Made by a program: the position numbers and the translations under genes. DNA of 64,000 nucleotides. It comes from Bolinopsis microptera. Its lineage: Eukaryota; Ctenophora; Tentaculata; Lobata; Bolinopsidae. The stretch spans positions 20,614,765 to 20,678,764 of the forward strand of contig NC_087074.1 of NCBI RefSeq assembly GCF_026151205.1, given 5' to 3'. Positions 31,720 to 42,714 of this stretch are shown piece by piece (position 1 is the stretch's first letter; each line of letters starts with the position of its first letter). The notes beneath the pieces were generated by a model. It did no database searches. It saw only the letters and a program-made list of their open reading frames with translations, and was not told where the DNA came from.

Positions 31720-32033
31720 ATGAGCCTTACCCTGGTTACGACTATCGTGAGTGCACCGCCTGCCCAACAAAGTTTATCGGGAACCTCCCTCAACGTAAAA
31801 GCAACTTCAAACGACACTGGAAGGGGGTTCATATGAAGCTGAAAAACTTTGTGTGTGAGTTTTGCGGCAAATACTACAACCGGAAACATGACATGCAGAG
31901 ACACGTAATGAAACAGCACTTCAACTGCAGCAACCCTTCCCCCGACTTCAACAACCCCTCTAGCTCTCAGATATATGAGGTATTGGGATCACTCCAGCAA
32001 GCATGGGTCAACGACCTTGATCGATATGTCTGA
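31720..32033 (+). CDS. Z34: two-finger terminal exon with long tail
   Basis: The acceptor is accacctccacag, followed by 103 codons to TGA. Finger 1 (CTAC to HWKGVH) contains GNLPQRKSNFKRH. Finger 2 (CEFC to HVMKQH) is C2H2 with helix NRKHDMQRH. The linker is HMKLKNF. A 36-residue tail is Ser/Asn/Pro-rich then acidic-hydrophobic (EVLGSLQQAW). Confidence 0.85.
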
Positions 32034-32451
32034 CCACTTTACTAGGATATTTCCAATTTTTACTACTTTTAATTGAGCATGCCATGCTATTCAACACGAT
32101 TGCACGATTGAAGCATATTTTCATGATTGATCGGATCTAACTGGGGGGATAGTATATTAGAGACTGGTTTCTCACTACCTGGAATTTTATCGACTCCGTA
32201 TCCGTTGATGTTTCGTAACAACAATATAAATATTTCGGGGAAAAAATATTTGATATGCATCAGTCATAGTATTAGTGCAATGCTCTTTGTGTGCGACCAA
32301 ATATCTGCTAATTAGTTGTGTACTTAATCTGATAACGTTTTACCGATCAGCCTACATCTCCTAATCAGACTGAGCCGGTTTCGACTCTACTAATTTCACT
32401 TATTTATCAGCTAACACGACGATTAGTTAATAATTAACTGATTTATTTCAG
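32034..32451. other. Non-coding spacer
   Basis: Nothing supported besides the intron end. Confidence 0.5.
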
Positions 32452-32657
32452 TAATCTTCACTGCGAAGGACTACCTAGGCTGTCCCGTGTGTGGGCAATG
32501 TTTCCGCGGTACTGGTCCCAGTAGTAGACACAACTTCAAAGCCCACTGGAGGGTGAAACATCTGAATATAAAAGACTTCCGGTGTGACTTTTGTGGTGAT
32601 AGGTTTGCCAGGAAGCACCATCTTCACTTTCACGTCCAGGCAAAACACACGCGATGA
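32452..32657 (+). CDS. Z35: two-finger terminal exon
   Basis: The acceptor is gatttatttcag, followed by 67 codons to TGA. Finger 1 (CPVC to HWRVKH) contains RGTGPSSRHNFKAH. Finger 2 (CDFC to HVQAKH) is C2H2 with helix ARKHHLHFH. The linker is HLNIKDF. Z34-Z37 share a Trp after the first histidine of finger 1 (HW), a local subfamily mark. Confidence 0.85.
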
Positions 32658-32911
32658 AGATATTGGTGTCTTGTTATACGTGTGATTATTTAACAGTTGT
32701 GTTATGAAATGAAGAGTTATATGACGAACTATTTTTAAGTAAAAAATTTGACGAAAATAACATTTTTATTAGATGAATTTTTTCTCCGTTACCATCGGTA
32801 AATTTATCATTAGTTTCAAGAATCCGGCCATGACGAACAGTATATTTACAATTCAGTGGATACAGGATATATATTAAGATAGAGATCAGATATTCTACAA
32901 CTCCTTTTCAG

Positions 32912-33150
32912 TCCCAATAGCTGAAATCATCACAAAGGACGGCCGCTTCGTCTGTCCGGAATGCAACCAACAGTTCCGGGGACCCCAAGCCAAGAACCTT
33001 CTGAAATACCACTGGCAGAGCGTCCATCTGAAGATCCGGAATCACAAGTGTGATGTGTGCGGGAGACGGTTTGCGCGGCGCTGGGATATGCAGCGCCACT
33101 TCAAGAAACTCCATCTCAAATATCCGGGCAGCTCGGATGTCACAAATTGA
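32912..33150 (+). CDS. Z36: two-finger terminal exon
   Basis: The acceptor is ctccttttcag, followed by 78 codons to TGA. Finger 1 (CPEC to HWQSVH) contains RGPQAKNLLKYH. Finger 2 (CDVC to HFKKLH) has helix ARRWDMQRH. The linker is HLKIRNH. The broken cassette P4 is its close copy. A 22-bp array follows directly from the stop. Confidence 0.85.
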
Positions 33151-33625
33151 TATAGCGTACTGTGTGTCCGGATATAGCGTACTGTGTGTCCGGATATAGC
33201 GTATTGTGTGTCCGGATATAGTGTACTGTGTGTCCGGATATAGCGTACTGTGTGTCCGGATATAGCGTACTGTGTGTCCGGATATAGTGTTCTGTGTGTC
33301 CGGATATAGCGTACTGTGTGTCCGGATATAATGTACTGTGTGTCCGGATATAGTGTACTGTGTATCCGGATATAGCGTACTGTGTGTCCGGATATAGTGT
33401 ACTGTGTATCCGGATATAGCGTACTGTATGTCCGGATATAGCGTACTGTATGTCCGGATATAGCGTACTGTGTGTCCGGATATAATGTAATGTGTGTCCG
33501 GATATAGCGTACTGTGTATCCGGATATAATGTACTGTGTGTCCGGATATAGCGTACTGTGTGTCCGGATATAGCGTACTGTGTTTGTATGTCCGGATATA
33601 GCGTACTGCGGTCCGGTTATAGCGT
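33150..33625 (+). repeat. 22-bp minisatellite (tatagcgtactgtgtgtccg)
   Basis: About 21 units start at the Z36 stop. On the minus strand they give a long frame of HYIRTHSTLYPD repeats that has no other support. Confidence 0.95.
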
Positions 33626-34242
33626 ATGTGCTTTTTATTTATCTTATCTATGACGTGCTGCATCTGGCCTCACCTTATCAGTCGAGAAGCTGAATTATTA
33701 CAGTACAGTAATATAGTACTATAGTACGAAGAGGAAACTCCGTGGCAATTTGTGTGATTTGGAGAATTCGTAAAACTTTCAAAATGGTAATGAGTGTCAA
33801 TTTAGTTGTGGTGCTTTTGTGCAATTGTTACTTGAAAAAGATGGGACGTATATATCATTACATTTATTCTGTGATTGCATGGATCTAAATTGACATCATT
33901 AAATATAATATATCATTGCAAATATTTGGATGTTTCTTCTGTGTCGATGTGCTGTTAAAGTGATAGAAATATGTTATTACGTAAGAGTAATCTTCTATTT
34001 TCACTGTACGATGTAGTGCTTTCTTAGTCTTGATGCCCTTGTGATAGCCGCGTGCCAAAACAACGCAAAATATTAGTGACATATCTAATGGTAAACTCGA
34101 GAGCGTGAAACTTAGATATCAAATTAACTAACAAAATTTGGTTGTCTCTAAAAATTGTTTCCGAAAACTTAAGATAAAAAACAGTCTACTAGACAAAAAT
34201 AGCACGATGAGAGATACAACGCTATACGATAACCTATTTCAG
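33626..34242. other. Non-coding spacer
   Basis: AT-rich; nothing supported. Confidence 0.5.
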
Positions 34243-34481
34243 TGGTAGATCTGACCGAAGAATGCCCCTATGTGTGTACCAAGTGCAACAAAGTGTTCAG
34301 GGGCAGGGCACCCCAAGCAAAACAGAACCTCCGGCAACATTGGAGAACTGTTCACCTTAAGATCCGGGACCATAAGTGTGATGTTTGTAGCAAGAGGTTC
34401 TCTACTCGGTCATACATGAAGGTCCATCTCAGAAAGTGCCACGAATATGATGTAGTTTGCCGGCCAGGCTTTAGAGAATAG
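34243..34481 (+). CDS. Z37: two-finger terminal exon
   Basis: The acceptor is cctatttcag, followed by 78 codons to TAG. Finger 1 (CTKC to HWRTVH) contains RGRAPQAKQNLRQH. Finger 2 (CDVC to HLRKCH) is C2H2 with helix STRSYMKVH. The linker is HLKIRDH. A short tail ends RPGFRE. Confidence 0.85.
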
Positions 34482-34937
34482 AGTTGATCCACCAAATTAT
34501 ATGAACTCTCCTACTGTGACATTCAAATGGGATATATTGGGATCAATATAATATATTTGAAGTAAACATTGGCCAGTAAGCAAAGCAGGTCCCCAATCAA
34601 AAGGATATTTTTCATTTATTAGCATGTTTGACTAGTAAAATCAAAACGTAATTATTCATAAATTTTAACTAAAGATTCTAGTGGAACTTATTAAATTTTG
34701 TAATCGTATGCTACATTTCTACGAGAAAGCATATTTGAAGGGCGTCCTAGTCGAAGTAGATAAATCTTTAGGCCAAACATAGCCGCTGAAAATGGGTTAT
34801 TTTAAAAGGCACAATCCTTACCAATCCTTACGTGAACATGATAACTAAAATTACAAAATTCATCCATTGATTCTGCTTTCATGCTATTCCCAGTCTTGGA
34901 ACCCAACCACTCCGAAAACCCTGTATAATTATCTCAG
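34482..34937. other. Non-coding spacer
   Basis: Nothing supported. An AG at 34892-34893 would lead to an early stop in the standard phase. Confidence 0.5.
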
Positions 34938-35168
34938 AAGACGGCCCTATCACGTGCCAGCAGAGGTTCCGGGGACCCCAAGCAAAGTACCAGTTACCAT
35001 AGTTACCAAGCAAAGTACCTGTTGAAATACCACTGGAACAGTGTCCACCTGAAAATCCGGAACTTTGAGTGTGAGGCTTGTGGCAGGAGGTTCGCTCGAA
35101 AATGGGATATGCAACAGCATTTCAAGAAACTTCACGTCCAGAGAAACTCTAGATATATTCATAATTAG
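34938..35168 (+). pseudogene. P4: frameshifted copy of Z36
   Basis: The acceptor attatctcag gives the standard phase, but finger 1 reads TCQQRF where Z36 has VCPECNQQF, so one zinc cysteine is lost. A 28-bp insertion (34991-35018: cagttaccatagttacca plus a duplicated agcaaagtac) then shifts the frame and gives TAG at 35000. Downstream, finger 2 (CEAC to HFKKLH) is intact in the other frame. The insert carries the same GTTACC motif as the arrays. Confidence 0.9.
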
Positions 35169-35398
35169 GTTTAGACATTGTTAATTTTATTTACCAACAT
35201 GTTTAACTTTATCGCCGGCCTACACTTTTCTAATCCAAATTTGTATTATAATTCTATTCGGCAAACGTGTCACGACTTGTATTAATCTAAGAATGAAGTG
35301 ATCCGGGTTCAGTTATTGACTAGGTATCGGAAATTCGCTCCATGAACCCACACTCCACAGTTCACCTTTCCATTTCTTCCACTACCACCTGTTTTCAG

Positions 35399-35709
35399 CG
35401 CACTACATCCAACAATTTACCCGGAACAAGGAGGATTGGGAACGTTGCTCACTCTGTACACGAGAATTCAAAGGAAAATACCGCCGCCCCATGATAAAGA
35501 GACACATCCTCTCTGTCCACTACGAGGTTAAAAACCACGGCTGTCCTGATTGTGACAAGAAGTTTTACAGCAAGAGTGACATGGACAGACACAGAAGGCT
35601 GGTTCACTGCGATGTCATCTGCTTTATCTGCAGGAAGAACTTTTGTAGGAAGGCTGATTTGCAGAGACACATTGAGTTTGAGCATCGCGTGAGAGATGTT
35701 ACCTCCTAG
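35399..35709 (+). CDS. Z38: three-finger terminal exon
   Basis: The acceptor is ctgttttcag, followed by 102 codons to TAG. The fingers are CSLC to HILSVH, CPDC to HRRLVH, and CFIC to HIEFEH, all C2H2. The last two are separated by only CDVI. The first linker is HYEVKNH. The leader HYIQQFTRNKED resembles those of Z39 and Z40. The final codons and the stop (ACCTCCTAG) are the first unit of a GTTACC array. Confidence 0.85.
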
Positions 35710-35850
35710 TTACCTCCTAGTTACCTCCTAGTTACCTCCTAGTTACCTCCTAGTTACCTCCTAGTTACCTCCTAGTTACCCCTAGTTACCTCCTAGTTAC
35801 CTCCTAGTTACCCCTAGTTACCTCCTAGTTACCACCTAGTAACCCCTGAT
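35700..35850 (+). repeat. CTAGTTACCTC array providing the Z38 stop
   Basis: About 13 units of 9-11 bp start inside the Z38 frame. Confidence 0.95.
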
Positions 35851-36212
35851 TACTGATAAAGTGAAACGTGGGTCTTTAAAGTTTAGATTTTTTAGTAAGT
35901 GATTTTTAGTAAGTGAACAACGTCACGAATATGTCAACGAGGTTACCATGGTTACCACAGGTTTTCCACATCGACATAATATTAACTACGGTAGGAACTT
36001 TCTGTGTTAATAGCACTGTGAATCTGAGTCCCGAATATGGACTATTTCGGGAGTATAATAAAGTTTAATTGTTTGTGGCATATGAGTTATATCATAAATG
36101 TTTAAAAGTGTGATATCCTAAATGTTTGATAACCATTAGCTTGTCTACTAGGATAATCTCTTTGATAATGTCGGAGAGCTTTTAAAATAGGTGATAGCAA
36201 ACAATATATCAG
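35851..36212. other. Non-coding spacer
   Basis: It contains ggttaccatggttacc (about 35941) and an AATAAA near 36057. Confidence 0.5.
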
Positions 36213-36224
36213 CGTACTCTTCAG

Positions 36225-36448
36225 GCAAGCTCATCGAAGTTTTCACTCGAAATAACGAAATACGGGAAAAGTGCAACGTCTGTTCTCGGGAGTTCTCGGG
36301 GAGGAACCGCCGCATGATGATCAAACGTCACGTCCTCTCAGTCCACTTTAACATGAAGCGCCACAACTGTGACATGTGTGGGAAAAGGTTCTTCAGGAGA
36401 AGTGATCTGGATAGGCATAAACTGGTGCATGTGCATGTTCGTTACTGA
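36225..36448 (+). CDS. Z39: two-finger terminal exon of the Z38/Z40 group
   Basis: The acceptor is tactcttcag, followed by 73 codons to TGA. Another in-phase AG at 36211-36212 would add four codons. Finger 1 is CNVC to HVLSVH (SGRNRRMMIKRH). Finger 2 is CDMC to HKLVHVH with helix RRSDLDRH. The linker is HFNMKRH. It lacks the third finger of Z38 and Z40, possibly cut off when the 11-bp array downstream formed. Confidence 0.8.
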
Positions 36449-36485
36449 GTACTCCCGCCTGCACCGACAAGTGTGTTTAGTAATG

Positions 36486-36904
36486 AGTGGAGTACCGTGT
36501 AACCACCGTGGAACCACCGTGGAACCACCGTGCAACCACCGTGCAACCACCGTGGAACCACCGTGCAACCACCGTGCAACCACCGTGCAACCACCGTGGA
36601 ACCACAGTGGAACCACAGTGCAACCACCGTGGAACCACCGTGGAACCACAGTGGAACCACCGTGGAACCACCGTGGAACCATCCTGGAACCACCGTGGAA
36701 CCACCGTGGAACCACCGTGAAACCACCGTGTAACCACCGTGGAACCACCGTGTAACCACCGTGGAACCACAGTGCAACCACCGTGGAACCACAGTGGAAC
36801 CACCGTGGAACCACCGTGGAACCACCGTGTAACCACCGTGTAACCACCGTGTAACCACCGTGCAACCACCGTGCAACCACCGTGTAACCACCGTGTAACC
36901 ACGG
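36486..36904 (+). repeat. 11-bp minisatellite (caccgtggaac)
   Basis: About 38 units of ccaccgtggaa type, with gtgcaac and gtgtaac variants, give spurious long frames on both strands. Confidence 0.95.
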
Positions 36905-37363
36905 CCCCATCCTGATCAGAGGAAATGTGGCAGTAGAAAAGACGTAATATTAACTATTGAGAGTATTAAGTTTGATTATTGCGGGTTATTCTTTGATAAC
37001 CTGTTTCCAGTTATATTCGTTGAATAGTTCCTTGGACCATCATCTTATCACCATGCCAAATGTAACTATGGTAACTAAATGCCCATCACTACTGCAGTAA
37101 CTAGAAGTTGGCCGTATCGAGATAAAAAAGGAAGTGTCTCAATCTTATTACTATTTTTAAAACACCGACTATTGACTGAGGAAGTTTAATTTTAATTATA
37201 TTTTCAATTAGTAATAGGTAATCTTGGTTAAATATTTTATGAACTTTTTTCATTGTTATCAGTTTTTCTTTGAATAATGAGTATCGTTCCTTTTGAATAG
37301 TGTGACATATTTAGACGCCGATCATGAAATTGACGATCAAACCTCCTTCAATACCAGTTAAAG
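36905..37363. other. Non-coding spacer
   Basis: Nothing supported. Confidence 0.5.
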
Positions 37364-38069
37364 AAACTATATCCAATTCCTCTGCTTTCAGACAACTACT
37401 AGTAACCTAGCAACTACACTAGTAACCTAGTAACTACACTAGTAACCTAGCAACTACAATACCAGTTAAAGAAACTATATCCAATTCCTCTGCTTTCAGA
37501 CAACTACTAGTAACCTAGCAACTACACTAGTAACCTAGCAACTACACTAGTAACCTAGCAACTACAATACCAGTTAAAGAAACTATATCCAATTCCTCTG
37601 CTTTCAGACAACTACTAGTAACCTAGCAACTACACTAGTAACCTAGCAACTACAATACCAGTTAAAGAAACTATATCCTCTGCTTTCAGACAACTACTAG
37701 TAACCTAGCAACTACACTAGTAACCTAGCAACTACAATACCAGTTAAAGAAACTATATCCAATTCCTCTGCTTTCAGACAACTACTAGTAACCTAGCAAC
37801 TACACTAGTAACCTAGTAACTACACTAGTAACCTAGCAACTACAATACCAGTTAAAGAAACTATATCCAATTCCTCTGCTTTCAGACAACTACTAGTAAC
37901 CTAGCAACTACACTAGTAACCTAGCAACTACACTAGTAACCTAGCAACTACAATACCAGTTAAAGAAACTATATCCTCTGCTTTCAGACAACTACTAGTA
38001 ACCTAGCAACTACACTAGTAACCTAGTAACTACAATACCAGTTAAAGAAACTATATCCTCTGCTTTCAG
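37364..38069 (+). repeat. Tandem array of splice-acceptor copies before Z40
   Basis: Seven copies of a unit containing aataccagttaaagaaacta, ctctgctttcag and acaactactagtaacctagc precede the real exon. AGs end at 37391, 37499, 37607, 37689, 37777, 37885 and 37987, and the eighth at 38069. Units are about 81-114 bp depending on the number of inner ctagtaacctagcaacta copies. In the standard phase each decoy reads aac tac TAG. Confidence 0.95.
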
Positions 38070-38384
38070 ACATACATCGAGACGTTTGAACGAAACAACG
38101 AACAGTGGGAGAAATGCCAATTCTGCCAACGAGAATTCAAAGGAAAGAACCGCAGACCCATGATGAAGAGACACATCCTCTCTGTTCACTTCAACGTCAA
38201 AAACCACAGCTGTCAGGCGTGCGGAAAGAAGTTCTTCCGGAGGAGCGACCTGGACAGACACGTCAGACAGCATGTTGAGTGTATCTGTCCGGGTTGTGGG
38301 AGGAAGTTCTTTAGAAGAGTGGATCTGGAGAGACACATTGAGGACCATCACTTCGGGCTGAACAATGTTGGTGGTTTGGAGTAG
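38070..38384 (+). CDS. Z40: three-finger terminal exon, acceptor out of phase
   Basis: There are 104 codons from the AG at 38068-38069 to TAG. The fingers are CQFC to HILSVH, CQAC to HVRQH, and CPGC to HIEDHH, with leader TYIETFERNNEQWEK, close to Z38 and Z39. This is the only intact cassette whose finger frame begins 0 rather than 2 bases after the acceptor. Standard-phase splicing would stop after five codons (TGA). A one-base change during array growth is likely, so it may be a silent or newly dead cassette. Confidence 0.7.
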   Translation, partial: TYIETFERNNEQWEKCQFCQREFKGKNRRPMMKRHILSVHFNVKNHSCQACGKKFFRRSDLDRHVRQHVECICPGCGRKFFRRVDLERHIEDHHFGLNNVGGLE

Positions 38385-39100
38385 GTCACCTTAGCTGTGG
38401 GTTCGTGTGTCCGCACGTGCACTGCGCGTGTTCACACGTGCACACCTCACTTGAACATGGTCAGCGGTCCAGCATAGTCTCAACATGTAGTTGAGGTTTT
38501 GTTAATATGTGGTATTGTGGTTTTACTTCTTTCATTGTTCTGTGCGGTTTCTTTAAAATCATTAAGCTTGACGGTGTCTTCTATGTTACGATATTTCCAT
38601 ACGTGACGCTTTATTTTGAGATATTTTTACTGTCTAGTTGAATTATTATTTTGAGATGCAAGTTACATTAAGACTTACTCTTAGAAGAAATTTCTATTTA
38701 TTTGAATTATCATGATCTTTACGTCGAGGTTAAAATTACGGTTGATTAGTGGGCTCCTAATTAGTGTGCTCTTAATTAGTGGGCTCCTAATTAGACTCCT
38801 AATTAGTGTGCTCTTAATTAGTGGGCTCCTAATATCATACAGCACCTATAATGGCAATGCACTTCCCTCTCCAATGGTTTGGACTGAACGTGACGACCTG
38901 TACCTTGCATACTAAAGGTAGCAAATAGGAGCAGTGTGGCTAGACATTCCTGGAAGTTTCATTATACCGTTATACTTAATAATAATAACAATAGTAACGC
39001 TTTATTTGTATACCGCTTATATCAGTAGGCTAATTACATGTTTATTAATTTGGTAGACTGTAAGGGTAGGATGTACAGTGTTTAAGAGACACATTTACAG
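38385..39100. other. Spacer with short repeats
   Basis: At 38741-38832, gtgggctcctaattagtgtg repeats occur. No cassette is seen. Confidence 0.5.
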
Positions 39101-39351
39101 GTTCACCCCACCCGGATATAGATGACTACGGGGGAGGTATTATAGATTACAAGTCTGACTGTCTAGCGCTTCAGTCAATCTGTAGGGTTTGCGGTAAAGT
39201 TTTCCTGGGCAGAAACCACAAATCTCTGGTCAGTCGTCATGTTAGGGGCGTTCATCAGAAGCTTCGACCCTACCTGTGCAAGATCTGTGGCAAAAGTTAC
39301 CAGCAGTCCAATAATTTAAAGTCTCACAATTGTAAACTGCTGCGGTTCTGA
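39101..39351 (+). CDS. Z41: two-finger terminal exon
   Basis: The acceptor is cacatttacag, followed by 82 codons to TGA. A leader of about 25 residues is acidic (PDIDDYGGG). Finger 1 (CRVC to HVRGVH) contains LGRNHKSLVSRH. Finger 2 is CKIC, helix QQSNNLKSH, with H-N-C close together (SHNC), so the last ligand spacing is H-X1-C and may not bind zinc normally. The linker is HQKLRPY. Confidence 0.75.
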
Positions 39352-39615
39352 TGCTGTGGTTGATTGTACGTGCAATTAAAATGTGGAATTTATATTGTGT
39401 TAAAGATTTATTGAACAAAGTAGTAATTTCCAATTCGTTTTGAGGTGAACAGTTTTTCGAAGCGGCTTCAAAATTGGTTTTAAAACTCTTACATCCACAG
39501 CATTAAAAAAATTTTCGTGTAATTGTCATTTTCCCCCTCATGCATCCTTAAATGCGTCCTTTAATTAAGTAAGTAACAAAACGTGAACAAAATTTTTCAA
39601 AGAAATATCCTGCAG

Positions 39616-39809
39616 CTTATTCAGAAGAAGTTGCCTGTCGAATTTGTGGAAAGGTTTTCCTCGGTAAAAACAAGAATTCACTTCTCCGGAGACATATTGA
39701 TGGAGTGCACCTTAAGCTGAGACCCTACAAGTGCCCTTACTGTACTAAAGACTTTCAACAGTCGGGCAATCGCACTCAGCACATCAAACAGCATCACTTT
39801 ATAAGATAG
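39616..39809 (+). CDS. Z42: two-finger terminal exon with amplified tail
   Basis: The acceptor is tatcctgcag, followed by 63 codons to TAG. An in-phase AG eight bases on (ttattcag) is an alternative. Finger 1 (CRIC to HIDGVH) contains LGKNKNSLLRRH and finger 2 (CPYC to HIKQHH) has helix QQSGNRTQH. The linker is HLKLRPY, as in Z41. The codons for TQHIKQHHFIR and the stop begin a 1.4-kb array. Confidence 0.85.
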
Positions 39810-41195
39810 ATCGCACTCAGCACATCAAACAGCATCACTTTATAAGATAGATCATACTCAGCACATCAAACAGCACCACTTTATAAGATAGATCATACTG
39901 TCTACACACTCAGCACATCAAACAGCACCACTTTATAAGATAGATCATACTGTCTACACACTCAGCACATCAAACAGCACCACTTTATAAGATAGATCAT
40001 ACTCAGCACATCAAACAGCATCACTTTATAAGATAGATCATACTCAGCACATCAAACAGCACCACTTTATAAGATAGATCATACTGTCTACACACTCAGC
40101 ACATCAAACAGCACCACTTTATAAGATAGATCATACTCAGCACATCAAACAGCATCACTTTATAAGATAGATCATACTCAGCACATCAAACAGCATCACT
40201 TTATAAGATAGATCATACTGTCTACACACTCAGCACATCAAACAGCATCACTTTATAAGATAGATCATACTCAGCACATCAAACAGCATCACTTTATAAG
40301 ATAGATCATACTCAGCACATCAAACAGCACCACTTTATAAGATAGATCATACTCTGTACACACTCAGCACATCAAACAGCATCACTTTATAAGATAGATC
40401 ATACTCAGTGCACACTCAGCACATCAAACAGCATCACTTTATAAGATAGATCATACTCAGCACATCAAACAGCACCACTTTATAAGATAGATCATACTCT
40501 GTACACACTCAGCACATCAAACAGCATCACTTTATAAGATAGATCATACTCAGTGCACACTCAGCACATCAAACAGCATCACTTTATAAGATAGATCATA
40601 CTCAGTGCACACTCAGCACATCAAACAGCATCACTTTATAAGATAGATCATACTCAGCACATCAAACAGCACCACTTTATAAGATAGATCATACTCAGCA
40701 CATCAAACAGCATCACTTTATAAGATAGATCATACTCAGTGCACACTCAGCACATCAAACAGCATCACTTTATAAGATAGATCATACTCTGTACACACTC
40801 AGCACATCAAACAGCATCACTTTATAAGATAGAGCATACTCTGTACGCACTCAGCACATCAAACAGCATCACTTTATAAGATAGATCATACTGTGTACAC
40901 ACTCAGCACATCAAACAGCATCACTTTATAAGATAGATCATACTCAGCACATCAAACAGCATCACTTTATAAGATAGATCATACTCAGTGCACACTCAGC
41001 ACATCAAACAGCATCACTTTATAAGATAGATCATACTCTGTACACACTCAGCACATCAAACAGCATCACTTTATAAGATAGAGCATACTCTGTACGCACT
41101 CAGCACATCAAACAGCATCACTTTATAAGATAGATCATACTGTGTACACACTCAGCACATCAAACAGCATCACTTTATAAGATAAATCACACTGT
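39771..41195 (+). repeat. Composite minisatellite grown from the Z42 tail
   Basis: Core units of about 42 bp (ctcagcacatcaaacagcat and cactttataagatagatcat) alternate with longer units of about 54 bp containing ctgtacacactcagc or cagtgcacactcagc. About 30 units in all start inside Z42. Confidence 0.95.
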
Positions 41196-42060
41196 GTACT
41201 TTTCCTTCATTTGTTTGAAAGTGTGCAAAATACAAACAAATATTGAATTTTGACCTTCGTGATTGAATGCCTGTCAACAGTGCCCAAAATGCGCCATTTT
41301 GTTCTTGTTATGATTTACCTGGGGACCTCAGGCTATCATGTTCATTAACATAGAATATGTAAGTTATGATTTGAACACAACTAAGCTTGTGATCATCACC
41401 ATCTGCCAACCTATTTTACTAAGTAGTGATCACAATGTACTTGTAGTTGTACAATGTACTTGTAGTGATCACAATGTACTTGTACAATGTACAATGTACA
41501 ATGTACTTGTAGTTGGTCATAGAACAGGATTGTCTGATCCATGTGGAAATTATTTATTGTATAGATATGATATACACTTTAAAGCTAATAGTGCAAGTGG
41601 ACAGCCGAGGTACAAATAGTCTTTTAGTTTCACTATCATGACACAAATTTTTGTAACAGTGTTTAATGCGCATTGCGCAACTATGCAATTGCTATCTTTT
41701 ATATAGTGTTCTTTATAATTTACATGGATTATAAATTATTTCTTAACCATTCAGTTGTTTAAGATAAAGGCGTATTGTATTACTTATTATTACGCGTGTT
41801 GATATTTTACAAAATTTATTGTTATCACTTTATCATTTATATATGGTTTAAAATGACATTACATTTATAGCAGTAGCTTAGAAGTAAATTTATTTTAATA
41901 TGCAGTGTTTCAATTGTTTTACCTTCAACGATAATGAATCAAATAAATTTTTCTGACTTGGATTTTTAAATTAAAATACTCATCACCACTAAATTGCGGT
42001 TTTAGTATCACTCCAAGTTATATCAGTGCAAAGTTGGATCATGACTTGGATAGTTTAACG
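41196..42060. other. Spacer with a TGTACAA cluster
   Basis: At 41428-41517, acaatgtacttgtagtgatc and acaatgtacaatgtac repeats occur; the same motif returns at 42453-42536. No cassette is seen. Confidence 0.5.
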
Positions 42061-42148
42061 CTAACTCCTCCTCCCAGGCACATTACCCCTCACATTACCC
42101 TCCCATAACCCCTCACATTACCCCTCCCAGGCACATTACCCCTCATAG

Positions 42149-42354
42149 AATTGACGGGAGAAGGAACGGGAGCCTCAAAGTGTCCTATCTGCCACAAAGA
42201 ATTTCAGAACCCCCGTAACGCGGCACGACACTATGAGACTGTACACCTAAAGCTTAAAAACTACGGTTGTCCATTTTGTGGGAGAAGATTTGGCCAGAAG
42301 GCCACGGCGAAGGCTCACGTCCTTAGAGTTCATGCTATGAGCCACCTAAAATGA
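42149..42354 (+). CDS. Z43: two-finger terminal exon
   Basis: The acceptor is acccctcatag, followed by 67 codons to TGA. Finger 1 (CPIC to HYETVH) is short (QNPRNAARH). Finger 2 (CPFC to HVLRVH) is C2H2 with helix GQKATAKAH. The linker is HLKLKNY. Short cattacccctc repeats form the pyrimidine tract. Confidence 0.8.
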
Positions 42355-42714
42355 AAGAATTAATGAAGAGACGATAAAAAAGAAGTACGTTGGGAATCGT
42401 CATCGAATATGTGTTTCGTTTATCATATTTCGATTATACAAGGCTTATAATGATACTTGTAGTGATCACAATGTACTTGTAGTGACCACAATGTACTTGT
42501 AGTTGTACAATGTACAATGTACAATGTACTTGTAGTTTATCATATTTCGATTATACACGTAACCATGGTAACAAGGCTTATAATTTATCAAAAAATATCA
42601 CCGTAAAACATATTTCACATTATTCTTCTAGTATTCTAAATTTTTTTAAAAATTTCGAACAAAATGGGCTGCATGTTGCGTGTCTACATTCCACTAATTA
42701 AACCCCAATTTCAG
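42355..42714. other. Spacer with an X-box-like 14-mer
   Basis: It contains the TGTACAA cluster (42453-42536) and GTAACCATGGTAAC at 42559-42572, which fits the RFX X-box pattern. No cassette is seen. Confidence 0.6.

Noticed and set aside
32908..33663. 251-codon minus-strand frame of HYIRTHSTLYPD repeats
   Set aside because: It is the translation of the 22-bp array plus the reverse of Z36; no independent coding sign.
36338..36910. Long frames on both strands in the caccgtggaac array
   Set aside because: They follow from an 11-bp repeat lacking stops; no start context, domain or splice site.
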